Source: Spartobacteria bacterium (GTDB taxonomy: Bacteria; Verrucomicrobiota; Verrucomicrobiia; Chthoniobacterales; Terrimicrobiaceae). Taken from it: a stretch of DNA of 22,151 nt. The stretch lies in contig CANKXQ010000001.1 in NCBI GenBank assembly GCA_947487745.1, forward strand, positions 1 to 22,151. Reading direction: 5' to 3'. Below are positions 8,704 to 14,964 of this stretch, piece by piece; position 1 is the stretch's first letter, and each line of letters opens with the position of its first letter. A program made the translations under genes and the position numbers. A model generated the notes under the pieces. It searched no databases. It saw only the letters and a program-made list of their open reading frames with translations, and was not told where the DNA came from.

Positions 8704-9120
8704 TCAGCGTCGCCCGCCCCGGAAGCGTGGCGGAGGCAATGCGGCGGATGGGCCCCAGACCCGCCAGTCATTCCACTGCTGAACGGCGAGCGCGGCGTTT
8801 TCGGAGGCTACGGTGTTTTGATTGGCTATTTCCTGCTGAAGCTCGAGTTCGCGGTATTTCGAGTAGTCCGTCTGGTTTCCAATGTATGCGATGCTTTGAT
8901 CCGGGCAGGCGTAGAAATAGTAGACCTCATCACCTTTGAGCTTGCGCTCGACTTTGTAGGGGCGCGCCGACTCAAGGGAGAGTTGGCGTTCGGGGGTGTT
9001 GGCTGGCAAAACTTTGAATCCAGCGGCCGCCAAAAGCCTCTCAGTATTGGAGCGATCAGCCTGCTCGATGGCTGCGCAACCGGAAAAAAGAAGAACGATC
9101 AGCGGGAGGAGGAATTTCAC
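8704..9120 (-). CDS. Small putative lipoprotein
   Basis: A short exported protein, 138 residues if it begins at the GTG at 9120. That start gives a standard lipoprotein signal: Lys at position 2, a hydrophobic core, and the lipobox LFSGC with the lipidated Cys at 15. The frame is open further upstream to ATGs at 9171 and 9189, but those would add an unusual Cys-rich, Arg-rich extension before the signal. The mature part is mixed alpha/beta in composition, with VYYFYACPDQSIAYIG in the middle, a Glu/Gln-rich helix (about 95-115) and a basic Pro/Arg tail. I do not recognise a family. It is the first gene of the minus-strand block and lies 55 bases upstream of DUF1800. No ribosome-binding site is evident, so the start is uncertain. 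Confidence 0.75.
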   Translation of the reverse strand: MKFLLPLIVLLFSGCAAIEQADRSNTERLLAAAGFKVLPANTPERQLSLESARPYKVERKLKGDEVYYFYACPDQSIAYIGNQTDYSKYRELELQQEIANQNTVASENAALAVQQWNDWRVWGPSAALPPPRFRGGRR

Positions 9121-9328
9121 GAAGCATGAACATCGAACAAAATAGCGCCGACATAAGCAAAATAAATGCATTTCGATATCTCTACGCATGATTTCCGCCT
9201 TGAGTTTCCCTTTGACAAACGGAATAGTGAAGGCGCTTCCGACGCTATCATCTATGCAATACGGTTCCAGCGACCCATTTTATTTCGGTCCAAGGTCTGA
9301 ATTCATCGCGTCACTCATGTTCTTTGCG

Positions 9329-9345
9329 GTGTGCGTTAAGCACAC
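9329..9345 (+). promoter_or_regulatory. Leader hairpin 1 upstream of RRM gene
   Basis: Perfect inverted repeat GTGTGC / GCACAC with the 5-base loop GTTAA. It is not followed by a T-run, so it is not a plain terminator. A further GTGTGC occurs nearby at about 9358, which could offer an alternative pairing partner. Confidence 0.4.
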
Positions 9346-9368
9346 ACTTGCGAGGGGGTGTGCATCGT

Positions 9369-9385
9369 CGGCAGCAGAACTGCCG
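9369..9385 (+). promoter_or_regulatory. Leader hairpin 2 upstream of RRM gene
   Basis: Perfect inverted repeat CGGCAG / CTGCCG around the 5-base loop CAGAA, 23 bases after the first hairpin. No T-run follows. Confidence 0.4.
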
Positions 9386-9401
9386 TCCGCGCCGTTCCTG
9401 T

Positions 9402-9416
9402 GGAGAGGATTTCTCC
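9402..9416 (+). promoter_or_regulatory. Leader hairpin 3 upstream of RRM gene
   Basis: Inverted repeat GGAGA / TCTCC around a GGATT loop, 38 bases before the RRM start codon. The left arm is purine-rich and resembles a ribosome-binding sequence, but it lies too far from the ATG at 9455 to serve directly. Confidence 0.35.
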
Positions 9417-9454
9417 GCGCGGCGGGTCGGCCACGCAACGCAATACTAGAAACC

Positions 9455-10048
9455 ATGTCATCAGAATACTCACCCAGCGGAACACGCCGCTCGTCACGCC
9501 GAGGGTCCGGCCGACGCTCCGATCGCGGCAGCCGAACCGGCTCCACCAAGAACGAAAACAAACCCCAAGCCAAAAAATCGCTCTTCGCACGCATCCTCGG
9601 ATTCCTGACCGGAAAACCTGAGGAAACAAAAAGACCTGCCCGCGAGGAACGCCAAACCCGCACTACCGAAAGCGCCTCCTCCGAGCGCCCTGCCCGCGAG
9701 CGCCAGAGCCGCAGCGAGCGCCCGACCGGCATGCGCACACCCGAGGTGGTCGAAGTCACTTCGCCCCGCCTCTATGTCGGCAACCTCTCGTTCGACGCTG
9801 GCGAAAGCGATCTCTTCGACCTCTTCAACGGGGTCGGATCAGTGCAGAATGTCGAAATCGTTGTGAATCGCCACAACATGCGCTCCAAGGGATTTGCCTT
9901 TGTGCAAATGCAGTCGGTGGATGAAGCAAAACGCGCTGTCTCAGATCTCCACGACAAGGAGTTCATGGGACGCAAACTCGTGGTGAGCGGAGCCAAGGCT
10001 CTTGAGGAGCGCCGCTCCGAACGCACCGCCGCCCCGGCCGCTGAGTAA
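9455..10048 (+). CDS. RRM-domain RNA-binding protein with Arg/Ser-rich N-terminal tail
   Basis: A 197-residue cytoplasmic protein with one RNA-recognition motif at about 104-182. RNP2 is LYVGNLSF (106-113) and RNP1 is KGFAFVQM (145-152), with the aromatic residues that stack on RNA bases in place. The first 100 residues are low-complexity and rich in Arg, Ser and Glu (RRSSRRGSGRRSDRGSR at 11-27), interrupted by a short amphipathic helix (SLFARILGFLTGK, 42-54). Most bacterial single-RRM proteins, such as the cyanobacterial Rbp family, are around 100 residues, so this long disordered tail is unusual. The ATG at 9455 follows a hairpin-bearing leader; an in-frame opening from 9188 is rejected because it lacks coding character. 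The 3' end overlaps miaA by 47 bases. RNA binding is near certain; targets are unknown. Confidence 0.92.
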   Translation: MSSEYSPSGTRRSSRRGSGRRSDRGSRTGSTKNENKPQAKKSLFARILGFLTGKPEETKRPAREERQTRTTESASSERPARERQSRSERPTGMRTPEVVEVTSPRLYVGNLSFDAGESDLFDLFNGVGSVQNVEIVVNRHNMRSKGFAFVQMQSVDEAKRAVSDLHDKEFMGRKLVVSGAKALEERRSERTAAPAAE

Positions 10049-11033
10049 CACACAAACATCCTTCGCCAAGGGGCCCCGTCCGATCATCGTGACGGGGCCC
10101 ACAGGCGCGGGAAAATCCGCTCTCGCCGTCGCGCTGGCGCTCCACCTCGGAGGAGAAATCGTAGGAGCGGATGCTTTTCAAATTTACGCCGGACTGCCGA
10201 TCCTCACGGCCCAGGCCACGCCGGCGCAGCGCGCGCTGGTTCCCCACCACTTGGTGGGTTTTTTAGATCTCAAGCAAGGGTTCGATGCTGCCATCTATGC
10301 AGAAGAGGCTTGGCGCTGCATCCGAGATATCCAATTGCGCGGCCGTGTGCCAATTTTAACCGGAGGAACAGGCCTCTACCTGAAAGCCCTCACACACGGC
10401 TTGGCGGAAATCCCCAAGACCGATCCTGCCTTTCGCGCCCGCATCGCGGCCATGCCTCTCGAAAATGTGCTGGCGCAGTTGTCTGAGAAAGACCCGGCGG
10501 CATCTGCTACGATTGATACTCAAAATCCCGTGAGAGTCTGCCGCGCTCTCGAAATCGTGCTGCTCACCGGTCGGCCCTTGGCAGAATCCCGAAGTGCTTG
10601 GAGCGAGGACAAGGGCCTCTTTCGAGGCCTTGTGCTCACGCGGGATCGCGAGGATCTGCGCTGCCGCATCGCCGCGAATGTTGAGTCCATGTTTCTTTCC
10701 GGCATGGTTGAGGAAGTCCGTGCCGCCTCTCATGCGGGAGAGGGCGCACGCCGCGCCATCGGCTTTCAAGAAATTCAACAACTCATCCGGGGCGAGATCA
10801 GCGAAGGAGACTGCAAGGCTGCCATGGTGATGGCGACCCAACGCTACGCGAAACGCCAATTGACCTGGGGACGCACCCAATTTACTTTTCCCACGCTGAA
10901 TTTAAGCGAATTGCCCTCTCCCGAGGCCGCACTTTCAGCCGCCCTCGCCATATTGAATTCCCACGCCCCATGCCTCCCGAAACAACTCTTCAACAACGGC
11001 CGTGCCGATTCTGGCAGGGCGCGTGGGGGTTGA
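10002..11033 (+). CDS. miaA: tRNA dimethylallyltransferase MiaA
   Basis: Transfers the dimethylallyl group from DMAPP to N6 of A37 in tRNAs reading UNN codons, the first step to ms2i6A. The P-loop is GPTGAGKS (32-39); other family motifs are GGTGLYLKAL (121-130), NPVRVCRALEI, IGFQEI, and ATQRYAKRQLTWGR near residue 290. In the substrate-binding DSxQ(V/I)Y motif the Ser is replaced by Ala (DAFQIY, 57-62). The start is unusual: no ATG or GTG lies before the P-loop, so a TTG at 10002 with GGAG about 9 bases upstream is used, giving 343 residues; a CTG at 10041 is an alternative. The gene overlaps the RRM gene at its 5' end and the rlpA-like gene at its 3' end by 64 bases, so the three form one translationally interlocked operon. 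Confidence 0.93.
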   Translation: MRSAAPNAPPPRPLSNTQTSFAKGPRPIIVTGPTGAGKSALAVALALHLGGEIVGADAFQIYAGLPILTAQATPAQRALVPHHLVGFLDLKQGFDAAIYAEEAWRCIRDIQLRGRVPILTGGTGLYLKALTHGLAEIPKTDPAFRARIAAMPLENVLAQLSEKDPAASATIDTQNPVRVCRALEIVLLTGRPLAESRSAWSEDKGLFRGLVLTRDREDLRCRIAANVESMFLSGMVEEVRAASHAGEGARRAIGFQEIQQLIRGEISEGDCKAAMVMATQRYAKRQLTWGRTQFTFPTLNLSELPSPEAALSAALAILNSHAPCLPKQLFNNGRADSGRARGG

Positions 11034-11539
11034 TTTTTTGCCTTTTCCTAGCCGGATGCCAGACCCGCATGGTCATTGACACATCTCCCGATGGAAGAGA
11101 GGCGCAGGTTTTTTCCGGCACACCAACTTTGGTGGAGTATGGAATGGCCTCGTGGTATGGAGGGCGTTGGATTGGACGCTTGACGGCGAATGGTGAGACC
11201 TACCGTGCCGGGGATTTCACGGCGGCACATAAGAAACTGCCATTCAACACCCGCGTTCGGGTTATCGATTTGAAAACCGGCAATGCGATCATCGTTCGGG
11301 TCAACAATCGCGGTCCTTATATCAAGGGTCGCATCATTGACCTCAGTGTCGCCGCCGCAAAAAAACTGGGCACCTACGACCGCGGCATCGCAAAAGTCCG
11401 AATCGAAGCCCTGCGAGAAATTCCGCTGCTCACGAAGTCCAATGTGCGAGCTATCAATCCACCAAAACCTCCAGGCGTAAAGCCGGCACCGCCCGCTCCA
11501 CAAACAGAACAGAGGCCGGAATTTTTGAAAAAAAACTAA
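10970..11539 (+). CDS. rlpA: RlpA-like septal-ring lytic transglycosylase lipoprotein
   Basis: An outer-envelope lipoprotein of 189 residues. The signal ends in lipobox LFLAGC with the lipidated Cys at 30. Residues about 58-147 form the double-psi beta-barrel domain of RlpA: GMASWYGG (58-65), TANGETY (72-78), AAHKKLPFNTRVRVID (85-100), VNNRGPY (111-117) and GRIIDLS (120-126). H87 and D124 correspond to residues needed for the activity of RlpA proteins that cut peptidoglycan lacking stem peptides. The C-terminal tail is Pro-rich, and the SPOR domain found in many RlpA proteins is absent, so septal targeting by denuded glycan may not apply. The start lies inside miaA. The stop overlaps the stop of the convergent NusG-like gene. 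Confidence 0.9.
   Translation: MPPETTLQQRPCRFWQGAWGLIFCLFLAGCQTRMVIDTSPDGREAQVFSGTPTLVEYGMASWYGGRWIGRLTANGETYRAGDFTAAHKKLPFNTRVRVIDLKTGNAIIVRVNNRGPYIKGRIIDLSVAAAKKLGTYDRGIAKVRIEALREIPLLTKSNVRAINPPKPPGVKPAPPAPQTEQRPEFLKKN
11536..11539. other. Tail-to-tail stop codon overlap
   Basis: The four bases CTAA hold the TAA of the rlpA-like gene (plus, 11537-11539) and the TAG of the NusG-like gene (minus, 11538-11536). No space remains for a conventional intergenic terminator, so the two transcripts must overlap at their 3' ends. An A8 tract at 11528-11535 gives a U8 run in the minus-strand transcript just past its stop, but no good stem precedes it. Confidence 0.9.
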
Positions 11540-12078
11540 CCCGGAGCCAAAGGATGGGCAATCTCAGGCAAGACGCCACTTTCCTCGATTTCGACTTCGC
11601 GCTCCATACCGAGAAGCTCGAGGAGAACTTTCACACGGGCTTGGGCAGGTAGAACCTGAGTGACGATGGCGCGAATTCCGCTGAAGGCCCCCTTGAGAAC
11701 CTGCACCTCACTACCAACCTCGATCTGTGTGCGGATTTCCACCGTTTCCGCATCCACCACAACCTCACGCAAGGCTTTGATAATATCCTCCCCGACCACT
11801 GCGGCGATTCCTCCAAACTTAACGATATGGGAAACGCCATGGCATGCCCCTAAATGCCGATGCTGATTTCGGTAGTTGAAGCGCGCAAACAAGTAACCCG
11901 GGAACATCGCTTCCGTGACACGAACCCTACCGCTCCGCCGCGCACGCTCAAAGTGAAGCATCGGACAAAAAACTTCCGCGGCAATATCCCTCAGAATACT
12001 CCGCTTAGCCGTGGATTCCTGACGAGGCTTACATTTGATGCAAAACCACTGTAGCTCTTCACTTTCGAAATCGTTCAT
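11536..12078 (-). CDS. NusG/RfaH-like antitermination factor of the polysaccharide locus
   Basis: A 180-residue NusG paralogue. The N-terminal NGN domain runs from WFCIKCKPRQE (11-21) through TEAMFPGYLFARF (55-67), the PGY/F signature shared with RfaH, UpxY and LoaP. A C-terminal KOW-type segment follows (about 118-166: VGSEVQVLKGAFSGIRAIV). Such specialised NusG proteins load on RNA polymerase and let it read through long polysaccharide operons. Here the gene is the last of the minus-strand export genes, 19 bases after the wza-like gene, whereas UpxY-type regulators are usually first. A CxxC pair (C13, C16) within the NGN core is unusual. A dedicated role in this locus is inferred from position; the housekeeping nusG would normally lie beside secE and rplK, which are absent here. 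Confidence 0.88.
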   Translation of the reverse strand: MNDFESEELQWFCIKCKPRQESTAKRSILRDIAAEVFCPMLHFERARRSGRVRVTEAMFPGYLFARFNYRNQHRHLGACHGVSHIVKFGGIAAVVGEDIIKALREVVVDAETVEIRTQIEVGSEVQVLKGAFSGIRAIVTQVLPAQARVKVLLELLGMEREVEIEESGVLPEIAHPLAPG

Positions 12079-12097
12079 TGAAGAGTTGCCTTATGAC

Positions 12098-12661
12098 TTA
12101 CCAAAAACTTTGAGGAACTTCGATCCTATCGCCAGGTTTAAGGCGAATATCCTTCTCCGGGTCTTTACGAACATCCCTGACATTAACTATGGTTACCTTG
12201 CCATCACGGAGGAGCCGAACTTTTTTCTGGTCAGCGAATTCAGTAAACCCCCCTGAAGCACTTATCGCACCCAGCAAGGTTAGATCCGCCGTAAATGGAA
12301 CCCGTTGAGGAGCTTTAACTTCCCCTCCAGTATTCACAAAACGCGCCGTGTTTGGAATAGTAAGTGTGATGGATGGATTTGTATAAATTTGTTGAGAGCG
12401 ATATGCATTCTCTATAGCTCTCTGAAGCTCAGATTGCGTGGTTTGGTCGGCTCGGATTTTCCCAATATGAGGAAGATTTACATAACCATCTCCATCAATT
12501 GCATATGGACCAGTAACCTGCTGCACTTCCTCAGGAGGCACTCCACCAATGCGCAACTCAATCGTATCTCCAGACCTCAACAGAGCATCCTGAGCTAAAA
12601 CCAAATGTGGTATAAAAACAAGAGGCAAAAGGAGCAGTTTTAGAACAATTTTAATATTCAC
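12098..12661 (-). CDS. Short Wza-like OPX polysaccharide export protein
   Basis: Periplasmic or outer-membrane-associated component for capsule/exopolysaccharide export. Residues 1-23 form a signal peptide ending LVLA; there is no lipobox Cys. The polysaccharide-export (PES) domain covers about 27-103 (LRSGDTIELRI, IDGDGYVNLPHIGKI) and one SLBB-type domain follows (about 105-185: VNTGGEVKAPQRVPF, LLGAISASGGFTEFA, LKPGDRIEVPQ). At 187 residues it is about half the length of E. coli Wza and lacks the C-terminal helix that forms Wza's own outer-membrane pore, so it is a short OPX protein that would need a separate outer-membrane channel. The start is a GTG at 12661 and overlaps the autokinase gene by 11 bases, so the two are coupled. 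Confidence 0.92.
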   Translation of the reverse strand: MNIKIVLKLLLLPLVFIPHLVLAQDALLRSGDTIELRIGGVPPEEVQQVTGPYAIDGDGYVNLPHIGKIRADQTTQSELQRAIENAYRSQQIYTNPSITLTIPNTARFVNTGGEVKAPQRVPFTADLTLLGAISASGGFTEFADQKKVRLLRDGKVTIVNVRDVRKDPEKDIRLKPGDRIEVPQSFW

Positions 12662-14813
12662 TATTTTTATCTTTTGTTTTTACAGGTTGAACCCCTTGAA
12701 CGGAATCAATATTCGATTCCGTCTGTTTTTTTTGCGGATTTGCAACCGGTTTATGATAATAATTGTAGTAGCTTGTATAGTATTCGTAAGATTGGTCGTG
12801 GCGAACATCCACATTGTTGAGAACAACGCCAAGCGTTTTACCTCCCACGTTATCAATAGCCGACTTAACTCGCTGGAGCATACTCTTGGGGAACCTGCGG
12901 TGCTGAACGACAATGATTGTAAGATCAACCCCACTCGAGAGCACAGAAGCATCACTGACTCCCAAGATTGGAGGCGAATCGAAGAAGACGATATCAAAGC
13001 GACTTTTTGCGTCTTGAATCATATCTAGCATACGCTGGGAGTTCAAGATACCAACGGCATCACTTGGGATCAATCCACTGGGAAGAAAATAGAGATTGTC
13101 AAGCTTGGTTTGCTTTACCACATCCTCCAATTCATAATTTTTTGTTAAATAATCACTGAGTCCGACCTTATTCTCAAATCCCAATATTCTGTGCTGCGAA
13201 GGTCTGCGCAGATCGGCGTCCACCAGAAGGGTTGTGTATCCCCCCTTGGCAAATGTATAAGCTAAATTATTGAGTGTTGTGGATTTACCTTCGCCAGGCC
13301 CACCACTCACGATTGTGATCGAACTTGCAGATGGTGATTTGCGGTTGAATTCAATATTCGTGCGCATAATGCGGTAGGCCTCAGAATCGGGATTGTCATC
13401 CTCGCAATTGATCAGGAGATTTATGTTCTTTGGAATAACCGCCAATACAGGCACTTTAAGAAGAGACTCAACCTCTTCCAGTGTCTTCACACTTGTATCC
13501 AGATACTCAATGAAAAAAGCCAAGCCTACGCCGAAACCCAAACCGACAACGATTCCAAGAATCATGTTTAGCAAAACCCGAGGGCGCGAAGGAAAATCAG
13601 CCGGTTCCGCTCGCTCCCAGATCACAGCCGGGTCTTGTGGCATCGTCCGCTGCATCGTTTCGGTGGAAAGTCGCATCTCGGCTGCCTCTAAAATTCGCTT
13701 AGCCTGAATGTAATTATTTTTGGCCTCGTAATATCCCGAGGCTCGAGTTTTTGATGCCTGCTGCTTGTTTTGAGATTCTCTCAACCGCTCATCCAATTCC
13801 TTAATAGATTCTTCACCGATTCGAATGTTGGCCTCCATACTGGCACGCAAAGAGGCAATCTGTGATACCAACTGCTTGGACATCACATCTTTTTTAGCAC
13901 GCATGGATTTGACAGTCGGATGATTGCTGCCCAGCCCACTATTCAGCAAACGGGCTTCTTCGGAAGCGACCTCTTGATACTGTGGAAGCATCTGTATGAT
14001 AGTCGGATCCTGAACATCCAGCGTGCTTATGCTGCGCATGATTTGATCATCGGTCAGCTTGCTGATTTGCTCATATTTAGCCCGGAGTGTTGAAACACGA
14101 AGGCGCTCGCTGCTGACTTGCTGCTCGACGGAAAGCAAAACCTCGTTTGCAGCCTGCATGGGGTCCACGACGCTGTCAGGGTTGAGATCTTGGATTTCAT
14201 TTTCAAGGCGAATACGCTGGGCCTCCGCACGGAGTTCGTCAACTCGGCGACTCTGTTTGGCCACTTCGTCCTTCAATTGAATAAGCGAACGATTGACAGT
14301 GCCTTGCTGCTCGCCGATCCGGCGGCGCTGATACTCTTCGGCGATGCGGTTGGCGATTTCCGAAGCCTCGTTTTTATCTTGGTCCAAGACACTAATTTGA
14401 ATAAGTTCAGTATTCCGAATTTCCCGAACATCAATCATTTTTCGAAGACGGAACAAGGTTTGTTCTCTTCCGACAACACCATAGAGTTTTTTCCACTTTT
14501 GCTCGAGGCCGAGCGCTTCGATAACTGGATAGAGAATTTCTTTACGCTGAATAATCTCAAATTGCGTTGTGATAAAACGGGGGTCAAATCCCCCACCACC
14601 CCCACGATCATCAAATACCTTTAGGTAGGTGTCATTCTGGTTGATCTGCATCGTGACACTGGATTCGTATTGCTTCGGAAGAAAATAGGTCACCACACCC
14701 GTGGTGATGACAACAAGCAGAAATACGAGAACAATAAGCGGAAGACGTATTCGAATGACGCGCCAGTAGTCGAGGAAGTGGAGTTGAAGTTCGTTGGATT
14801 CTTCCTTATTCAT
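12651..14813 (-). CDS. wzc: Wzc-type polysaccharide co-polymerase and tyrosine autokinase
   Basis: Inner-membrane protein of 720 residues that controls chain length and export of surface polysaccharide. The Wzz domain has its first membrane helix at about 25-45 and the second at about 413-435, separated by a large periplasmic part with long coiled coil (about 170-385). A Gly run (71-75) follows the first strand of the periplasmic domain. The cytoplasmic BY-kinase has Walker A GGPGEGKST (504-512), Walker A' VDADLRRP (531-538) and Walker B FFDSPP (610-615). The tail carries a tyrosine cluster, seven Tyr within residues 676-686, plus a terminal Tyr, the expected autophosphorylation sites. Transmembrane and kinase parts are fused as in Proteobacteria rather than split as in Firmicutes. 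The gene follows a 151-base gap with a candidate promoter and overlaps the OPX gene. Confidence 0.95.
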   Translation of the reverse strand: MNKEESNELQLHFLDYWRVIRIRLPLIVLVFLLVVITTGVVTYFLPKQYESSVTMQINQNDTYLKVFDDRGGGGGFDPRFITTQFEIIQRKEILYPVIEALGLEQKWKKLYGVVGREQTLFRLRKMIDVREIRNTELIQISVLDQDKNEASEIANRIAEEYQRRRIGEQQGTVNRSLIQLKDEVAKQSRRVDELRAEAQRIRLENEIQDLNPDSVVDPMQAANEVLLSVEQQVSSERLRVSTLRAKYEQISKLTDDQIMRSISTLDVQDPTIIQMLPQYQEVASEEARLLNSGLGSNHPTVKSMRAKKDVMSKQLVSQIASLRASMEANIRIGEESIKELDERLRESQNKQQASKTRASGYYEAKNNYIQAKRILEAAEMRLSTETMQRTMPQDPAVIWERAEPADFPSRPRVLLNMILGIVVGLGFGVGLAFFIEYLDTSVKTLEEVESLLKVPVLAVIPKNINLLINCEDDNPDSEAYRIMRTNIEFNRKSPSASSITIVSGGPGEGKSTTLNNLAYTFAKGGYTTLLVDADLRRPSQHRILGFENKVGLSDYLTKNYELEDVVKQTKLDNLYFLPSGLIPSDAVGILNSQRMLDMIQDAKSRFDIVFFDSPPILGVSDASVLSSGVDLTIIVVQHRRFPKSMLQRVKSAIDNVGGKTLGVVLNNVDVRHDQSYEYYTSYYNYYHKPVANPQKKQTESNIDSVQGVQPVKTKDKNSEY

Positions 14814-14831
14814 TTTTGATAATGTCTATGT

Positions 14832-14847
14832 AGGCACATTGTTTGCA
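14832..14847 (+). promoter_or_regulatory. Sigma-54-type -24/-12 promoter match, antisense direction
   Basis: AGGCAC-N5-TTGCA on the plus strand differs by one base from TGGCAC-N5-TTGCA, and the invariant GG (14833-14834) and GC (14845-14846) have the required 10-base separation. It points rightward, away from wzc and into the antisense strand of the beta-barrel gene. It overlaps the palindrome at 14840-14859. It may be a chance match. Confidence 0.3.
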
Positions 14848-14859
14848 AGCGGGCAAACA
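14840..14859. promoter_or_regulatory. Palindrome in the wzc 5' region (operator-like)
   Basis: Perfect inverted repeat TGTTTGC-N6-GCAAACA. On the minus strand it begins at the last base of a candidate -10 element and covers the expected transcription start of wzc, a position typical for a repressor site. No T-run follows on the minus strand, so it is not a simple terminator for the upstream gene. Confidence 0.45.
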
Positions 14860-14886
14860 GTATAGAGCCTAACCCATAGTCGGCAA
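14859..14886 (-). promoter_or_regulatory. Candidate sigma-70-type promoter for wzc-wza-nusG-like genes
   Basis: On the minus strand TTGCCG (14886-14881) is followed after 16 bases by TATACT (14864-14859), which matches the -10 consensus at five of six positions. It lies in the only sizeable gap of the export gene block, 46 bases before the wzc ATG. Confidence 0.4.
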
Positions 14887-14964
14887 ACCAAAGCGCGAGG
14901 CCGACCAGAACGCCCACTTTAGAATTAAGATATTTAATACAAATATGTAGTAAATCCTCAGCTG

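Larger units (their letters stand above)
9121..9454. promoter_or_regulatory. Divergent gene-free region with 5' leader of the RRM gene
   Basis: This 334-base stretch separates the divergent lipoprotein and RRM genes. I see no convincing gene in it. A perfect TTGACA lies at 9212-9217 on the plus strand, but no -10-like hexamer follows at normal spacing (TATCAT at 9246-9251 is 28 bases away), so I do not call a promoter from it. The right half carries three small inverted repeats in a row, listed separately, which suggests a structured leader for the RRM-miaA-rlpA transcript. If the lipoprotein starts at 9171 or 9189 the region is correspondingly shorter. Confidence 0.5.

Noticed and set aside
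9212..9251. Perfect TTGACA upstream of the RRM gene as a promoter
   Set aside because: The nearest -10-like hexamer, TATCAT, is 28 bases away, too far for a normal sigma-70 promoter.
9188..9454. In-frame 89-codon extension of the RRM protein
   Set aside because: No RNA-binding or low-complexity character, contains the hairpin-rich leader, and the ATG at 9455 begins the biased coding sequence.
14840..14859. Palindrome as a terminator after the beta-barrel gene
   Set aside because: No T-run follows on the minus strand, and it lies over 100 bases after that gene, at the likely wzc promoter.
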